A stretch of DNA of 10,820 nt from an uncultured Rhodospirillales bacterium (GTDB lineage Bacteria; Pseudomonadota; Alphaproteobacteria; Rhodospirillales; Defluviicoccaceae): assembly GCA_937127205.1 (NCBI GenBank), contig CAKZLS010000220.1, positions 1 to 10,820 of the forward strand, read 5' to 3'. The stretch's first letter is position 1. Every line of letters starts with the position of its first letter. Below the pieces are notes generated by a model. That model worked only from the letters and a program-made list of their open reading frames with translations. It ran no database searches and had not been told where the DNA came from. Shown here one piece after another: positions 1 through 5,731 of this stretch. Position numbers and translations under genes: made by a program.

Positions 1-1041
1 GGCCGCCCCCTCGGCGGGGTCGAACTCCAGCACCGTCTCGAACCGGTTCGTCGCCGGGTCGAGCTCGCGCGCTTGGGCGTGCCAGCCGCTGTAAACGCGG
101 ATGTTTTGGCGTGTGAGGTAGTCGGGGTCCTCCTGCATCCGGGGGATGATCTCCCGCCTCAGAATGCTTTTCGGCACGTTCCAATACGGATTCACAATGA
201 CGCGGGAAATCATTCCGTTGAGCTGCGGCGTCGGCCAGTCCGGTTCACCCACGATGACGCGCGTCGTTAGGGTCGTTTTCTGTTCGCGGATTAAATGGGC
301 CTCGAAACCGGGAATGTTCACCAGCACATAGGAAGGCCCCCACGGCTCGAATTTTTTCAGGCGCTCGAGATTGATCTTCTGGGCTTTGACGCGAGAGGCC
401 ACCGGAACATTGAGGGCCGCCAAGGTCCGGCGCCCGATAACGCCGTCCACGAACAGGCCGTGGCGCGCCTGGAATGCCCGCACCCCGGCCGCCAGGGTGG
501 CATCGTAATGCAGCGGATCGATTTCCACGAGCGCCGCATCACTTGTCAGGTAAACGGGCGCCGCGTAACCGGACACATCGCTCGGAGCGGCGTCGCCGGT
601 CACCTGCAGGCGCTGACGGATAGCGGGGACTCGCGGGTCGGTCATTTCCGGCTCGAGCGAGGGCCCATCGGGTACCGTTGGCCATCCTCCGGCCTCGGCA
701 ATGGCCTCATAGCGCTCCAAAGCCATCGACAGGCGCGATACGGATTGAGCAAGCCACGTGTCCATTTCCATAGCCGCGTCCGCGCCGGTGTTCTCGGCCG
801 GATCGACATGCGTGACAGGATCGTTGGCCGCGGTGGTCGCGTTGCCCGGGCTGGGGTTGGCGCCAAGGGCCGCATCGATATCCGCGGGCTCGCTCGCCGT
901 CAATGGCTGGCCGGTATTGGGGTTCGCCTTGGCATCCAACGCACCGACACCCGACGCGGCAAGCGCCAGCGTTGCCAGCGCAACCAGTCTCAATGGCGAA
1001 CCTAAGTCGCCCGTTGCGCCATCGCGAATTCCACCGAACAT
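1..1041 (-). CDS. L,D-transpeptidase (YcbB-like), N-terminal 347 residues, cut by window edge
   Basis: The minus strand stays open from ATG 1041 to the window edge (347 codons, no stop). Residues 17-36 are hydrophobic with Ala-rich cleavage options (GVGA, ALDA), suggesting export to the periplasm. Residues 94-150 (RYEAIAEAGGWPTVPDGPSL) look like the N-terminal scaffold region of YcbB/LdtD-type enzymes. Residues 185-211 (VRAFQARHGL, DGVIGRRTLAALN) match a peptidoglycan-binding type 1 repeat. From residue 238 (YVLVNIPGFE, RVIVGEPDWPTP, VIVNPYWNVPKSI) it matches the start of the YkuD catalytic domain of this family. The catalytic Cys motif would lie beyond the edge and cannot be checked. Members form 3-3 crosslinks in peptidoglycan. 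The start is supported by GGGGAG (1049-1054) seven bases upstream and by a TGATG junction with the ftsY stop, implying coupled translation. Confidence 0.9.
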   Translation of the reverse strand, partial: MFGGIRDGATGDLGSPLRLVALATLALAASGVGALDAKANPNTGQPLTASEPADIDAALGANPSPGNATTAANDPVTHVDPAENTGADAAMEMDTWLAQSVSRLSMALERYEAIAEAGGWPTVPDGPSLEPEMTDPRVPAIRQRLQVTGDAAPSDVSGYAAPVYLTSDAALVEIDPLHYDATLAAGVRAFQARHGLFVDGVIGRRTLAALNVPVASRVKAQKINLERLKKFEPWGPSYVLVNIPGFEAHLIREQKTTLTTRVIVGEPDWPTPQLNGMISRVIVNPYWNVPKSILRREIIPRMQEDPDYLTRQNIRVYSGWHAQARELDPATNRFETVLEFDPAEGAA

Positions 1042-2009
1042 CACTTTTCTCCCCGTTCCCCAACCTCAAGTCCCATGAGGCTTCGTGCGAACGCACGGGC
1101 ATCAAAGGCCCGCATGTCCTCCATCGATTCGCCAACACCGATGAAGTGAACCGGAAGGTCGAATTTTTCGGCCAACGCAACAACCACGCCCCCTTTGGCC
1201 GAACCATCGAGTTTGGTTACGGCCAGCCCGGTGACGTTGACCATCTCCCGGAATACCTCCACCTGATTGTGTGCATTTTGCCCTACTGTGGCATCTAATA
1301 CCAGCAGACAATCGTGGGGAGCATTTTCGTCGACCTTTTTGAGGACTCGCACGATCTTTTGGAGTTCGGCCATCAGGTCGGTTTTATTCTGCAGCCGGCC
1401 GGCGGTGTCGATAAGCAAAATATCGGCGCGCTCGGCCCGCGCCTTCTCCAAGGCGTCGTAGGCAAGGCCGGCGGCGTCGGAGCCGATTGGTCGGGAAATC
1501 ACCGGACAATCGATCCGCTCACCCCAGATTTGCAGCTGCTCAACCGCGGCGGCACGGAAGGTGTCCCCAGCAGCCAGAACGACCTTAAATCCCACATGCT
1601 TGAACAAACCCGCCATCTTGGCGATGGTCGTCGTTTTACCGCTGCCGTTGACACCGCAAACCAGGATTACATGCGGCTTGTATGCCTGATAGATGCTGAT
1701 GGTCTGCGCTACGGGTTCGAGGATCGTTGCCATGTCGTCGGCCAGTGCGCCACGGATCTCTTCCGACGAGACCTCCTGATTGAACCGGCTGTTGGCCAGT
1801 GATTGGGTGAGCTTTGTCGCGGTGGTCACGCCGAGATCCGAACGGATCAGCAGTTCTTCGAGTTCCTCCAGCGCATCGTCATCGAGCTTGCGTTTGGTGA
1901 ACAGGTCGGTGATCCCGCCGGTCAGCTTCGCCGACGACCGGCTGAGCCCCTTTCTCATCCGGGCAAGCCATCCGAGACTTTGTTTCTGTTCGCTCAGCAT
2001 CTCGGTCAT
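1041..2009 (-). CDS. ftsY: Signal recognition particle receptor FtsY
   Basis: This 322-residue SRP-family GTPase is the membrane-associated receptor that docks Ffh-ribosome complexes at the translocon. The N domain is helical (about 20-105). The G domain shows G1 GVNGSGKTTT (119-128), DTFRAAAVEQL (149-159), G3 DTAGR (201-205) and G4 TKLD (265-268), followed by GSAKGG. The C-terminal GVGESMEDMRAFDA is typical of FtsY, while Ffh would carry a methionine-rich M domain instead. It lacks the long acidic N-terminal A domain of E. coli FtsY, as is common outside gammaproteobacteria. The ATG lies in an ATGA overlap with the mtaB stop, and the stop shares one base with the ATG of the L,D-transpeptidase, so it is the middle of a translationally coupled trio. 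A second in-frame ATG three codons in (1998-2000) is an alternative start. Confidence 0.97.
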   Translation of the reverse strand: MTEMLSEQKQSLGWLARMRKGLSRSSAKLTGGITDLFTKRKLDDDALEELEELLIRSDLGVTTATKLTQSLANSRFNQEVSSEEIRGALADDMATILEPVAQTISIYQAYKPHVILVCGVNGSGKTTTIAKMAGLFKHVGFKVVLAAGDTFRAAAVEQLQIWGERIDCPVISRPIGSDAAGLAYDALEKARAERADILLIDTAGRLQNKTDLMAELQKIVRVLKKVDENAPHDCLLVLDATVGQNAHNQVEVFREMVNVTGLAVTKLDGSAKGGVVVALAEKFDLPVHFIGVGESMEDMRAFDARAFARSLMGLEVGERGEK

Positions 2010-3250
2010 TCGGGGTATCCGCCTTTCAAGCGATCGGAATGGGCGCCGGTGATGCGCGCGGAGACAATGGCGCCCTGGGGGACGTCGAAGTCGAGGGATA
2101 CGGGCGCATAGTGCGGGCAGCGTCCATCGCGGCCCTGTTCCACCAGGATCTCTGTCGTTTTGCCCACCCGGCTCTCGAAAAATCGCCTTTGCGCCCGATC
2201 CCCGGCTTCGCGCAGGGCCGCCGCGCGCGCTCGCTTCACGGGGCCCGCAATCTGCGGCATTCGCGCGGCCGGCGTGCCGGACCGGGCGGAAAACGGAAAT
2301 ACGTGCAAGTAGGTCAGCCCGACGTCTTCCACCGAGTCCAGGGTACGGTTGAACATGTCCTCGGTTTCGGTGGGGAAGCCGGCGATCAGATCGGCGCCCA
2401 ATACCACGTCGGGACGGGCGCGGCGGGCGCGTTCCGCCACCGCTACCGCCTGGGCGCGGGAATGGCGGCGCTTCATGCGCTTGAGGATCGTGTCGTCGCC
2501 GGCTTGCAGGCTCAAGTGCAGGTGCGGCATCATGCGTGGTTCATCGCCCAGAGTATCGAACAGGCCGTTGTCCATGGCGGCCGGGTCCAGGGACGACAAT
2601 CTGAGCCGTTTCAACTCGGGGACCTCGACTAGCACGGTTCGGACCAGCGCGCCGAGCGTCGGTTGACCAAGGAGATCGGCGCCGTAGGAACAGATGTCGA
2701 CCCCGGTCAGCACTACTTCCGCGTAACCGTTTTCGCACAGCAAGCGAACCTGATCGACGATCCGGCCCACTTCGAAACTGCGATTAGGACCTCGGGCGAA
2801 CGGAATGATGCAGAAGGTGCAGCGGTAATCGCAGCCCTGTTGGACCTGAACGAACGCCCGCGTCCGGCTTTCGAAACCCTGAAGCAGGTGAGCGGCGGTT
2901 TCTTTGACCGTCATGATGTCGGAGACGGCGATCGGTCGATCGCTCCGTGCCAAGTGGGCGCGCTGGAGCTTTTCGGCATTACCGAGCACCTGGTCCACTT
3001 CGGGCATGGCCGCGAACGTGTCCGGGGCCAATTGCGCCGCGCAACCGGTGACGATGATCCGGCCGTCCGGCCTTTCCCGGCGCAGCCGGCGAATGGTCTG
3101 GCGGGCTTGGCGCACGGCTTCGGTGGTCACCGCGCAGGTGTTGACTATCACCGTATCTTCGAGCGCGGCGGCAGCGGCCTCGCTGCGAATGATTTCGGAC
3201 TCGAGCGTATTCAACCGGCAGCCCAAGGTAACGATTCGGGGTTCGGTCAT
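2006..3250 (-). CDS. mtaB: tRNA (t6A37-C2)-methylthiotransferase MtaB
   Basis: This 414-residue radical-SAM methylthiotransferase would convert t6A to ms2t6A at position 37 of ANN-decoding tRNAs. The N-terminal UPF0004 domain carries the three auxiliary-cluster cysteines C11 (TLGCRLN), C39 (VNTCAV) and C70 (VTGCAAQ). The radical-SAM motif CDYRCTFC supplies C140, C144 and C147, followed by IIPFARGPNRS. LRLSSLDP and HLHLSLQAGDD are further family blocks. The last 50 or so residues (about 361-414) look like a TRAM RNA-binding domain. The TLGCRLN and CDYRCTFC variants favour MtaB over MiaB or RimO. Genes for dapF upstream (10-base gap) and ftsY downstream (4-base overlap) give the usual alphaproteobacterial dapF-mtaB-ftsY order. 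No strong ribosome-binding site is visible, so it may depend on translation of dapF. Confidence 0.95.
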   Translation of the reverse strand: MTEPRIVTLGCRLNTLESEIIRSEAAAAALEDTVIVNTCAVTTEAVRQARQTIRRLRRERPDGRIIVTGCAAQLAPDTFAAMPEVDQVLGNAEKLQRAHLARSDRPIAVSDIMTVKETAAHLLQGFESRTRAFVQVQQGCDYRCTFCIIPFARGPNRSFEVGRIVDQVRLLCENGYAEVVLTGVDICSYGADLLGQPTLGALVRTVLVEVPELKRLRLSSLDPAAMDNGLFDTLGDEPRMMPHLHLSLQAGDDTILKRMKRRHSRAQAVAVAERARRARPDVVLGADLIAGFPTETEDMFNRTLDSVEDVGLTYLHVFPFSARSGTPAARMPQIAGPVKRARAAALREAGDRAQRRFFESRVGKTTEILVEQGRDGRCPHYAPVSLDFDVPQGAIVSARITGAHSDRLKGGYPE

Positions 3251-3260
3251 CGTTCGGCTC

Positions 3261-4094
3261 TCACGCCAGCAACGAGCGGTCGAGAACGCCGGAAAAGCTC
3301 ACCGACACCGGACCGGTCATCAAGATGTGGTCATCTTTCAGCCACTCGATGCGCAGCGTCCCGCCATCCAGTACGACCTCGGCCGTCCGGTCGGTCAACC
3401 CACGGCGGCTGGCGGCCGCCAGCGCGGCACACGCGCCCGTTCCGCAAGCCCGGGTTATACCCACGCCGCGCTCCCATACCCTGAGCCGAATGCGATCGCG
3501 GGACATGATCTGAGCCGCTTCGACATTGGCGAATTCGGGAAACAAAGCGTTCCTTTCGATCACGGGACCATAAATATCCAGCGGCACCGCTTCGGCGTCG
3601 TCCACGAAGAACACGGCGTGCGGGTTGCCGATGTTCACCGCCGCCGGGTCCTTCAGCGGTCCGGCCTCCAGATCCAGGTGCTTGGTGTCCATGGCCTTTG
3701 ACAGCGGAATGTCGCGCCAATCGAAACGGATGCGGCCCATGTCCACGCTGACCATGCCGTTATCGGCGGACTCTGCGTCCAGCAGCCCGGCGACGGTCTC
3801 GATGATCGCGTGGCGCGATTGCTTTTCGCCCATGATCATCGTGGCGACGCAGCGGCTGGCGTTTCCGCAGGCCTCCACCTCTCCGCCGTCGGCATTGCGG
3901 ATGCGCATGAACGCGTCGGCGAACGCGTTGACCGCCGGCTCGACGATGATCAACTGGTCGCAGCCGACCCCGGTCCGCCGGTCGGCGATGGCGCGCGCCT
4001 GGCGTTCGCCGATTTCCAAACGTTGGCGGCGGGCGTCCAGGACCACGAAATCATTGCCGAGGCCGTGCATCTTGGTGAAGGGCAGATCGTTCAT
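3261..4094 (-). CDS. dapF: Diaminopimelate epimerase DapF
   Basis: DapF interconverts LL- and meso-diaminopimelate in the cytoplasm, supplying peptidoglycan and lysine synthesis without a cofactor. The protein opens with MNDLPFTKMHGLGNDFVVLD, the family N-terminus. The two catalytic cysteines are C76 in EACGNASRC and C217 in RACGTGAC, preceded by WERGVGIT. Substrate-contact motifs NADGGEVE (68-74) and NIGNPHA (154-160) are present. Length is 277 residues, normal for the family. The frame stays open upstream to 4265, but that would add 57 residues unlike DapF and run into the preceding gene, so ATG 4094 was chosen. ATG 4106 (four residues longer) is possible. Neither has a strong ribosome-binding site. 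It sits 47 bases after the ferredoxin-type gene and 10 bases before mtaB, probably in one transcript. Confidence 0.96.
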   Translation of the reverse strand: MNDLPFTKMHGLGNDFVVLDARRQRLEIGERQARAIADRRTGVGCDQLIIVEPAVNAFADAFMRIRNADGGEVEACGNASRCVATMIMGEKQSRHAIIETVAGLLDAESADNGMVSVDMGRIRFDWRDIPLSKAMDTKHLDLEAGPLKDPAAVNIGNPHAVFFVDDAEAVPLDIYGPVIERNALFPEFANVEAAQIMSRDRIRLRVWERGVGITRACGTGACAALAAASRRGLTDRTAEVVLDGGTLRIEWLKDDHILMTGPVSVSFSGVLDRSLLA

Positions 4095-4141
4095 AACTCG
4101 GAACATATGGCGTCGGTGGATACAAAGTCTATCGTTCGTCG

Positions 4142-4822
4142 TCAGCGAGCCAGCGTTTTGTGACCCACAAAGCCGCGCATGTGAAGCATCGACTGGTCGG
4201 GCTCGTATTGGTAGCGGCGGCCGACAGGACAGGCGCGACGGGCGCGACAATGCAGCATCATGCAATCCATCCCCGCCGGCGACGTTATGTGCGCCAAGCA
4301 GGCGGGTACATCGTACCGCCCGGCGCTAAGCGCATCCACGGGACAGGTGCTTAGGCACGGTTTGTCCGCGCACTGGTCACATGGACTGATTGCTTCCGGC
4401 CTCGGCGGCAGAGCCAAAGTCTCGGCAAACACCAGGGCGCCCCGGTAGGCGTGCCAGAGCCCGTATTCAGGGTGGATCAGCGGACCGACGGGTGACGTGA
4501 ACACAGGCTCGGCGCGTTTTGCCCATCGCGAGAACGGAAGGAAAGGGGGGCCTTCGAACGGAAAAAGCGGCGTGGCGCCAAGGGAGCGGGCGACCCCCGT
4601 CAACACGCGCCGGGTCCAGGTGTCAAGTGGGTTGTCCGACCCCTGGCGGTCTTCCGATGAGGTCCCGGCGGTAAATGCCCGCCACATATCCGGACCGGCG
4701 TTGCCGACAAGCACCACGGTCCCCGCTTCGCCAGGGACGGCGTCATCCGGGCAGGGGTGAAAACCGCCGCGGCAGGTCAGCCCCACGAGGGCGGCGGCAT
4801 CGCTGATTTCAGTAAATTCCAC
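4142..4822 (-). CDS. MMACHC (CblC)-like domain protein with C-terminal 4Fe-4S ferredoxin region
   Basis: The protein has 226 residues. Residues 1-140 contain, in order, TVVLVGNAGPDMWRAF, DNPLDTW and VGPLIHPEYGLWHAYRGAL. From memory these align with human MMACHC blocks LAFLVLSTPAMFDRAL, DPVDQC and GVCIHPRFGGWFAIRGVV; R127 would correspond to the glutathione-contacting R161. MMACHC processes cobalamin, and the B12 enzyme QueG has a related fold plus ferredoxin domains. Residues 148-160 carry CDQCADKPCLSTCP, a clear 4Fe-4S motif. A second set (C175, C187, C192, C198 followed by P) has unusual spacing. I infer a cobalamin- or flavin-linked redox protein; no substrate can be named. Simple annotation would read 'ferredoxin'. 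The start is GTG at 4822 with no ribosome-binding site and a promoter -10 six bases away. dapF follows by 47 bases. Confidence 0.82.
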   Translation of the reverse strand: MEFTEISDAAALVGLTCRGGFHPCPDDAVPGEAGTVVLVGNAGPDMWRAFTAGTSSEDRQGSDNPLDTWTRRVLTGVARSLGATPLFPFEGPPFLPFSRWAKRAEPVFTSPVGPLIHPEYGLWHAYRGALVFAETLALPPRPEAISPCDQCADKPCLSTCPVDALSAGRYDVPACLAHITSPAGMDCMMLHCRARRACPVGRRYQYEPDQSMLHMRGFVGHKTLAR

Positions 4823-4828
4823 GGGCCG

Positions 4829-4858
4829 ACTTTAGTGTTCCCCGGGGACGCGGGTCAA
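4829..4858 (-). promoter_or_regulatory. Predicted sigma70-type promoter for the dapF-mtaB-ftsY operon
   Basis: On the minus strand TTGACC (4858-4853) is followed after 18 bases by TAAAGT (4834-4829). This fits the alphaproteobacterial housekeeping pattern and resembles the ffh promoter in this window. The -10 ends six bases before the GTG of the ferredoxin-type gene, so transcription should start at or within a base or two of the start codon. Confidence 0.6.
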
Positions 4859-4872
4859 GGAGCGCGCTTGTG

Positions 4873-4894
4873 CTGAGGGTGTTTTATGCCTCAG
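4873..4894 (-). terminator. Perfect inverted repeat over the regulator's stop codon, weak terminator candidate
   Basis: CTGAGG (4873-4878) and CCTCAG (4889-4894) form a perfect 6-bp stem with a 10-base loop. The repeat covers the TGA stop (4891-4893) of the XRE regulator gene. No T-run follows in either direction, so it is not a standard intrinsic terminator. It may be a weak stop, a protein site, or chance. Confidence 0.3.
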
Positions 4895-5475
4895 GCAAGC
4901 CAGTGTTTATCCGGAGCGCTGTCGATTGTCCTCTTGCAGGGCGCTGACTCGGTTGGGTTGGACCCTCCTGGCGTCTCGACCTTTGCACCGCTTTTCTCCG
5001 AGCCTGATTGCTGCCCCCCCTGATCGCCTGGCGGAGGAGGGATGGCTGGAAGATGCTTGGAGGCAACCAGTGATTTTAGCAGGTCACCGATCATGCGCCG
5101 AATGGCGGGGCTTGGGATCCGGGCCAGCGCGCGCGCGAACCGCTTGGCGTCCATCAGCGCCTTTTGATCGGTGGTGGGCAATTCGGTCACTTTGTGGTCG
5201 TCAGGGTCGTCGCCTTGGACATCGTTGTTGAAGAAGTACTGAACGCTGACGCCCAGGACCACCGCAAGTTTGTACAGTTGGGACGCCGCCAACCGTTTTT
5301 TGCCCCGTTCCACTCGCTCAATTGTTCCAGACCGTTCGCCGATGGCAACGTCGAGCAGTTGTGGCTCAATCTGAAGCTGCAGGCGCCGCTGCTTCAATCT
5401 TGCGGCAACGTGCAAGTCCATACCATCGATTCGAGAAGGCTGCGGCGGATGGGGTCTGATAGAGTCGTCAGGCAT
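4891..5475 (-). CDS. XRE-family helix-turn-helix transcriptional regulator
   Basis: The 194-residue protein has an N-terminal XRE/Cro-type DNA-binding domain at about residues 20-82. It runs LHVAARLKQRR, then IGERSGTIERVERGKKRLAASQLYKLA and LGVSVQYFF, the usual five-helix layout. Residues 105-137 (KRFARALARIPSPAIRRMIGDLLKSL) form a helical segment often seen after the DNA-binding domain in alphaproteobacterial relatives. The last 50 or so residues are Pro/Gly/Ser-rich and probably disordered. ATG 5475 was chosen because it lies just downstream of a plausible promoter; M19 (ATG 5421) directly before the domain is an alternative. No ribosome-binding site is evident. The gene sits between the two operons, head-to-head with ffh, so it may repress itself or affect ffh, but no target can be read from the sequence. 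Confidence 0.88.
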   Translation of the reverse strand: MPDDSIRPHPPQPSRIDGMDLHVAARLKQRRLQLQIEPQLLDVAIGERSGTIERVERGKKRLAASQLYKLAVVLGVSVQYFFNNDVQGDDPDDHKVTELPTTDQKALMDAKRFARALARIPSPAIRRMIGDLLKSLVASKHLPAIPPPPGDQGGQQSGSEKSGAKVETPGGSNPTESAPCKRTIDSAPDKHWLA

Positions 5476-5492
5476 AGCGCGCTACAATACTC

Positions 5493-5521
5493 TTATTAGA
5501 TGCATAAATTACAAAATACAA
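5493..5521 (-). promoter_or_regulatory. Predicted promoter for the XRE regulator
   Basis: On the minus strand TTGTAT (5521-5516) and TAATAA (5498-5493) are separated by 17 bases in an AT-rich stretch that contrasts with the surrounding GC-rich DNA. The predicted start near 5486 leaves only about 10 bases before the ATG. The palindrome ATGCAT (about 5500-5505) lies in the spacer and could be an operator for autoregulation, which is a guess. Confidence 0.45.
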
Positions 5522-5563
5522 CTTTAAGTTCATTTTTGCAACATCCGAATGCCGTCACCCGGC

Positions 5564-5592
5564 TTGACTTGATGCGCTACCGAACCTAGAGT
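5564..5592 (+). promoter_or_regulatory. Predicted sigma70-type promoter for the ffh operon
   Basis: TTGACT (5564-5569) and TAGAGT (5587-5592) are separated by exactly 17 bases, a good alphaproteobacterial housekeeping promoter. Transcription should start near 5599, giving a leader of about 130 bases before ffh. The -10 overlaps the first in-frame GTG (5591), which rules that codon out as the ffh start on this transcript. Confidence 0.65.
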
Positions 5593-5625
5593 GCGCCGCC
5601 TGAACGGCCATTTTTTGGCGGGACG

Positions 5626-5658
5626 GCCAGTCCGCGAGCTTCGCGTGCTGGCTTTTTT
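5626..5658 (+). terminator. Terminator-like hairpin in the ffh leader
   Basis: GCCAG (5626-5630) pairs with CTGGC (5648-5652), then a 2x2 internal loop, then CGCGA (5633-5637) pairs with TCGCG (5641-5645) around a GCT loop. Six T residues (5653-5658) follow at once. This has the form of an intrinsic terminator on the plus strand, yet no plus-strand gene lies upstream, so it would act on the ffh transcript itself as an attenuator, or end a short RNA of roughly 60 bases. Confidence 0.5.
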
Positions 5659-5686
5659 CATTGAACACCTTATTTTACGGTTCTTT

Positions 5687-5705
5687 GCCCGTACTCGTGA
5701 CGGGC
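5687..5705 (+). other. Small hairpin upstream of the ffh ribosome-binding site
   Basis: GCCCGT (5687-5692) and ACGGGC (5700-5705) form a perfect 6-bp stem with a 7-base loop. It ends 11 bases before the GGGAG ribosome-binding site at 5717-5721. It may be part of a structured 5' leader. No T-run follows, so it is not a terminator. Confidence 0.35.
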
Positions 5706-5731
5706 GCGGATCGATCGGGAGCACAGGGCGC

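Noticed and set aside
295..1298. Several open frames of 60-240 codons on both strands across the left edge
   Set aside because: The continuous minus-strand frame from 1041 to 1 encodes a recognisable L,D-transpeptidase, so the others are shadows.
2039..3484. Long plus-strand open frames opposite mtaB and dapF
   Set aside because: The minus strand carries clear MtaB and DapF proteins with intact catalytic motifs, and the plus-strand frames look like composition artefacts.
4095..4265. A longer dapF starting at 4265
   Set aside because: It would add 57 residues unlike DapF and overlap the coding end of the ferredoxin-type gene; the conserved N-terminus begins at 4094.
5164..5499. A 111-codon plus-strand frame opposite the XRE regulator
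   Set aside because: It has no recognisable domain, no ribosome-binding site, and lies over a clear helix-turn-helix gene.
5593..5731. A 4.5S SRP RNA gene in the ffh leader
   Set aside because: I looked because ffh is adjacent, but the conserved GGAA-tetraloop helix and its asymmetric internal loop are not visible.
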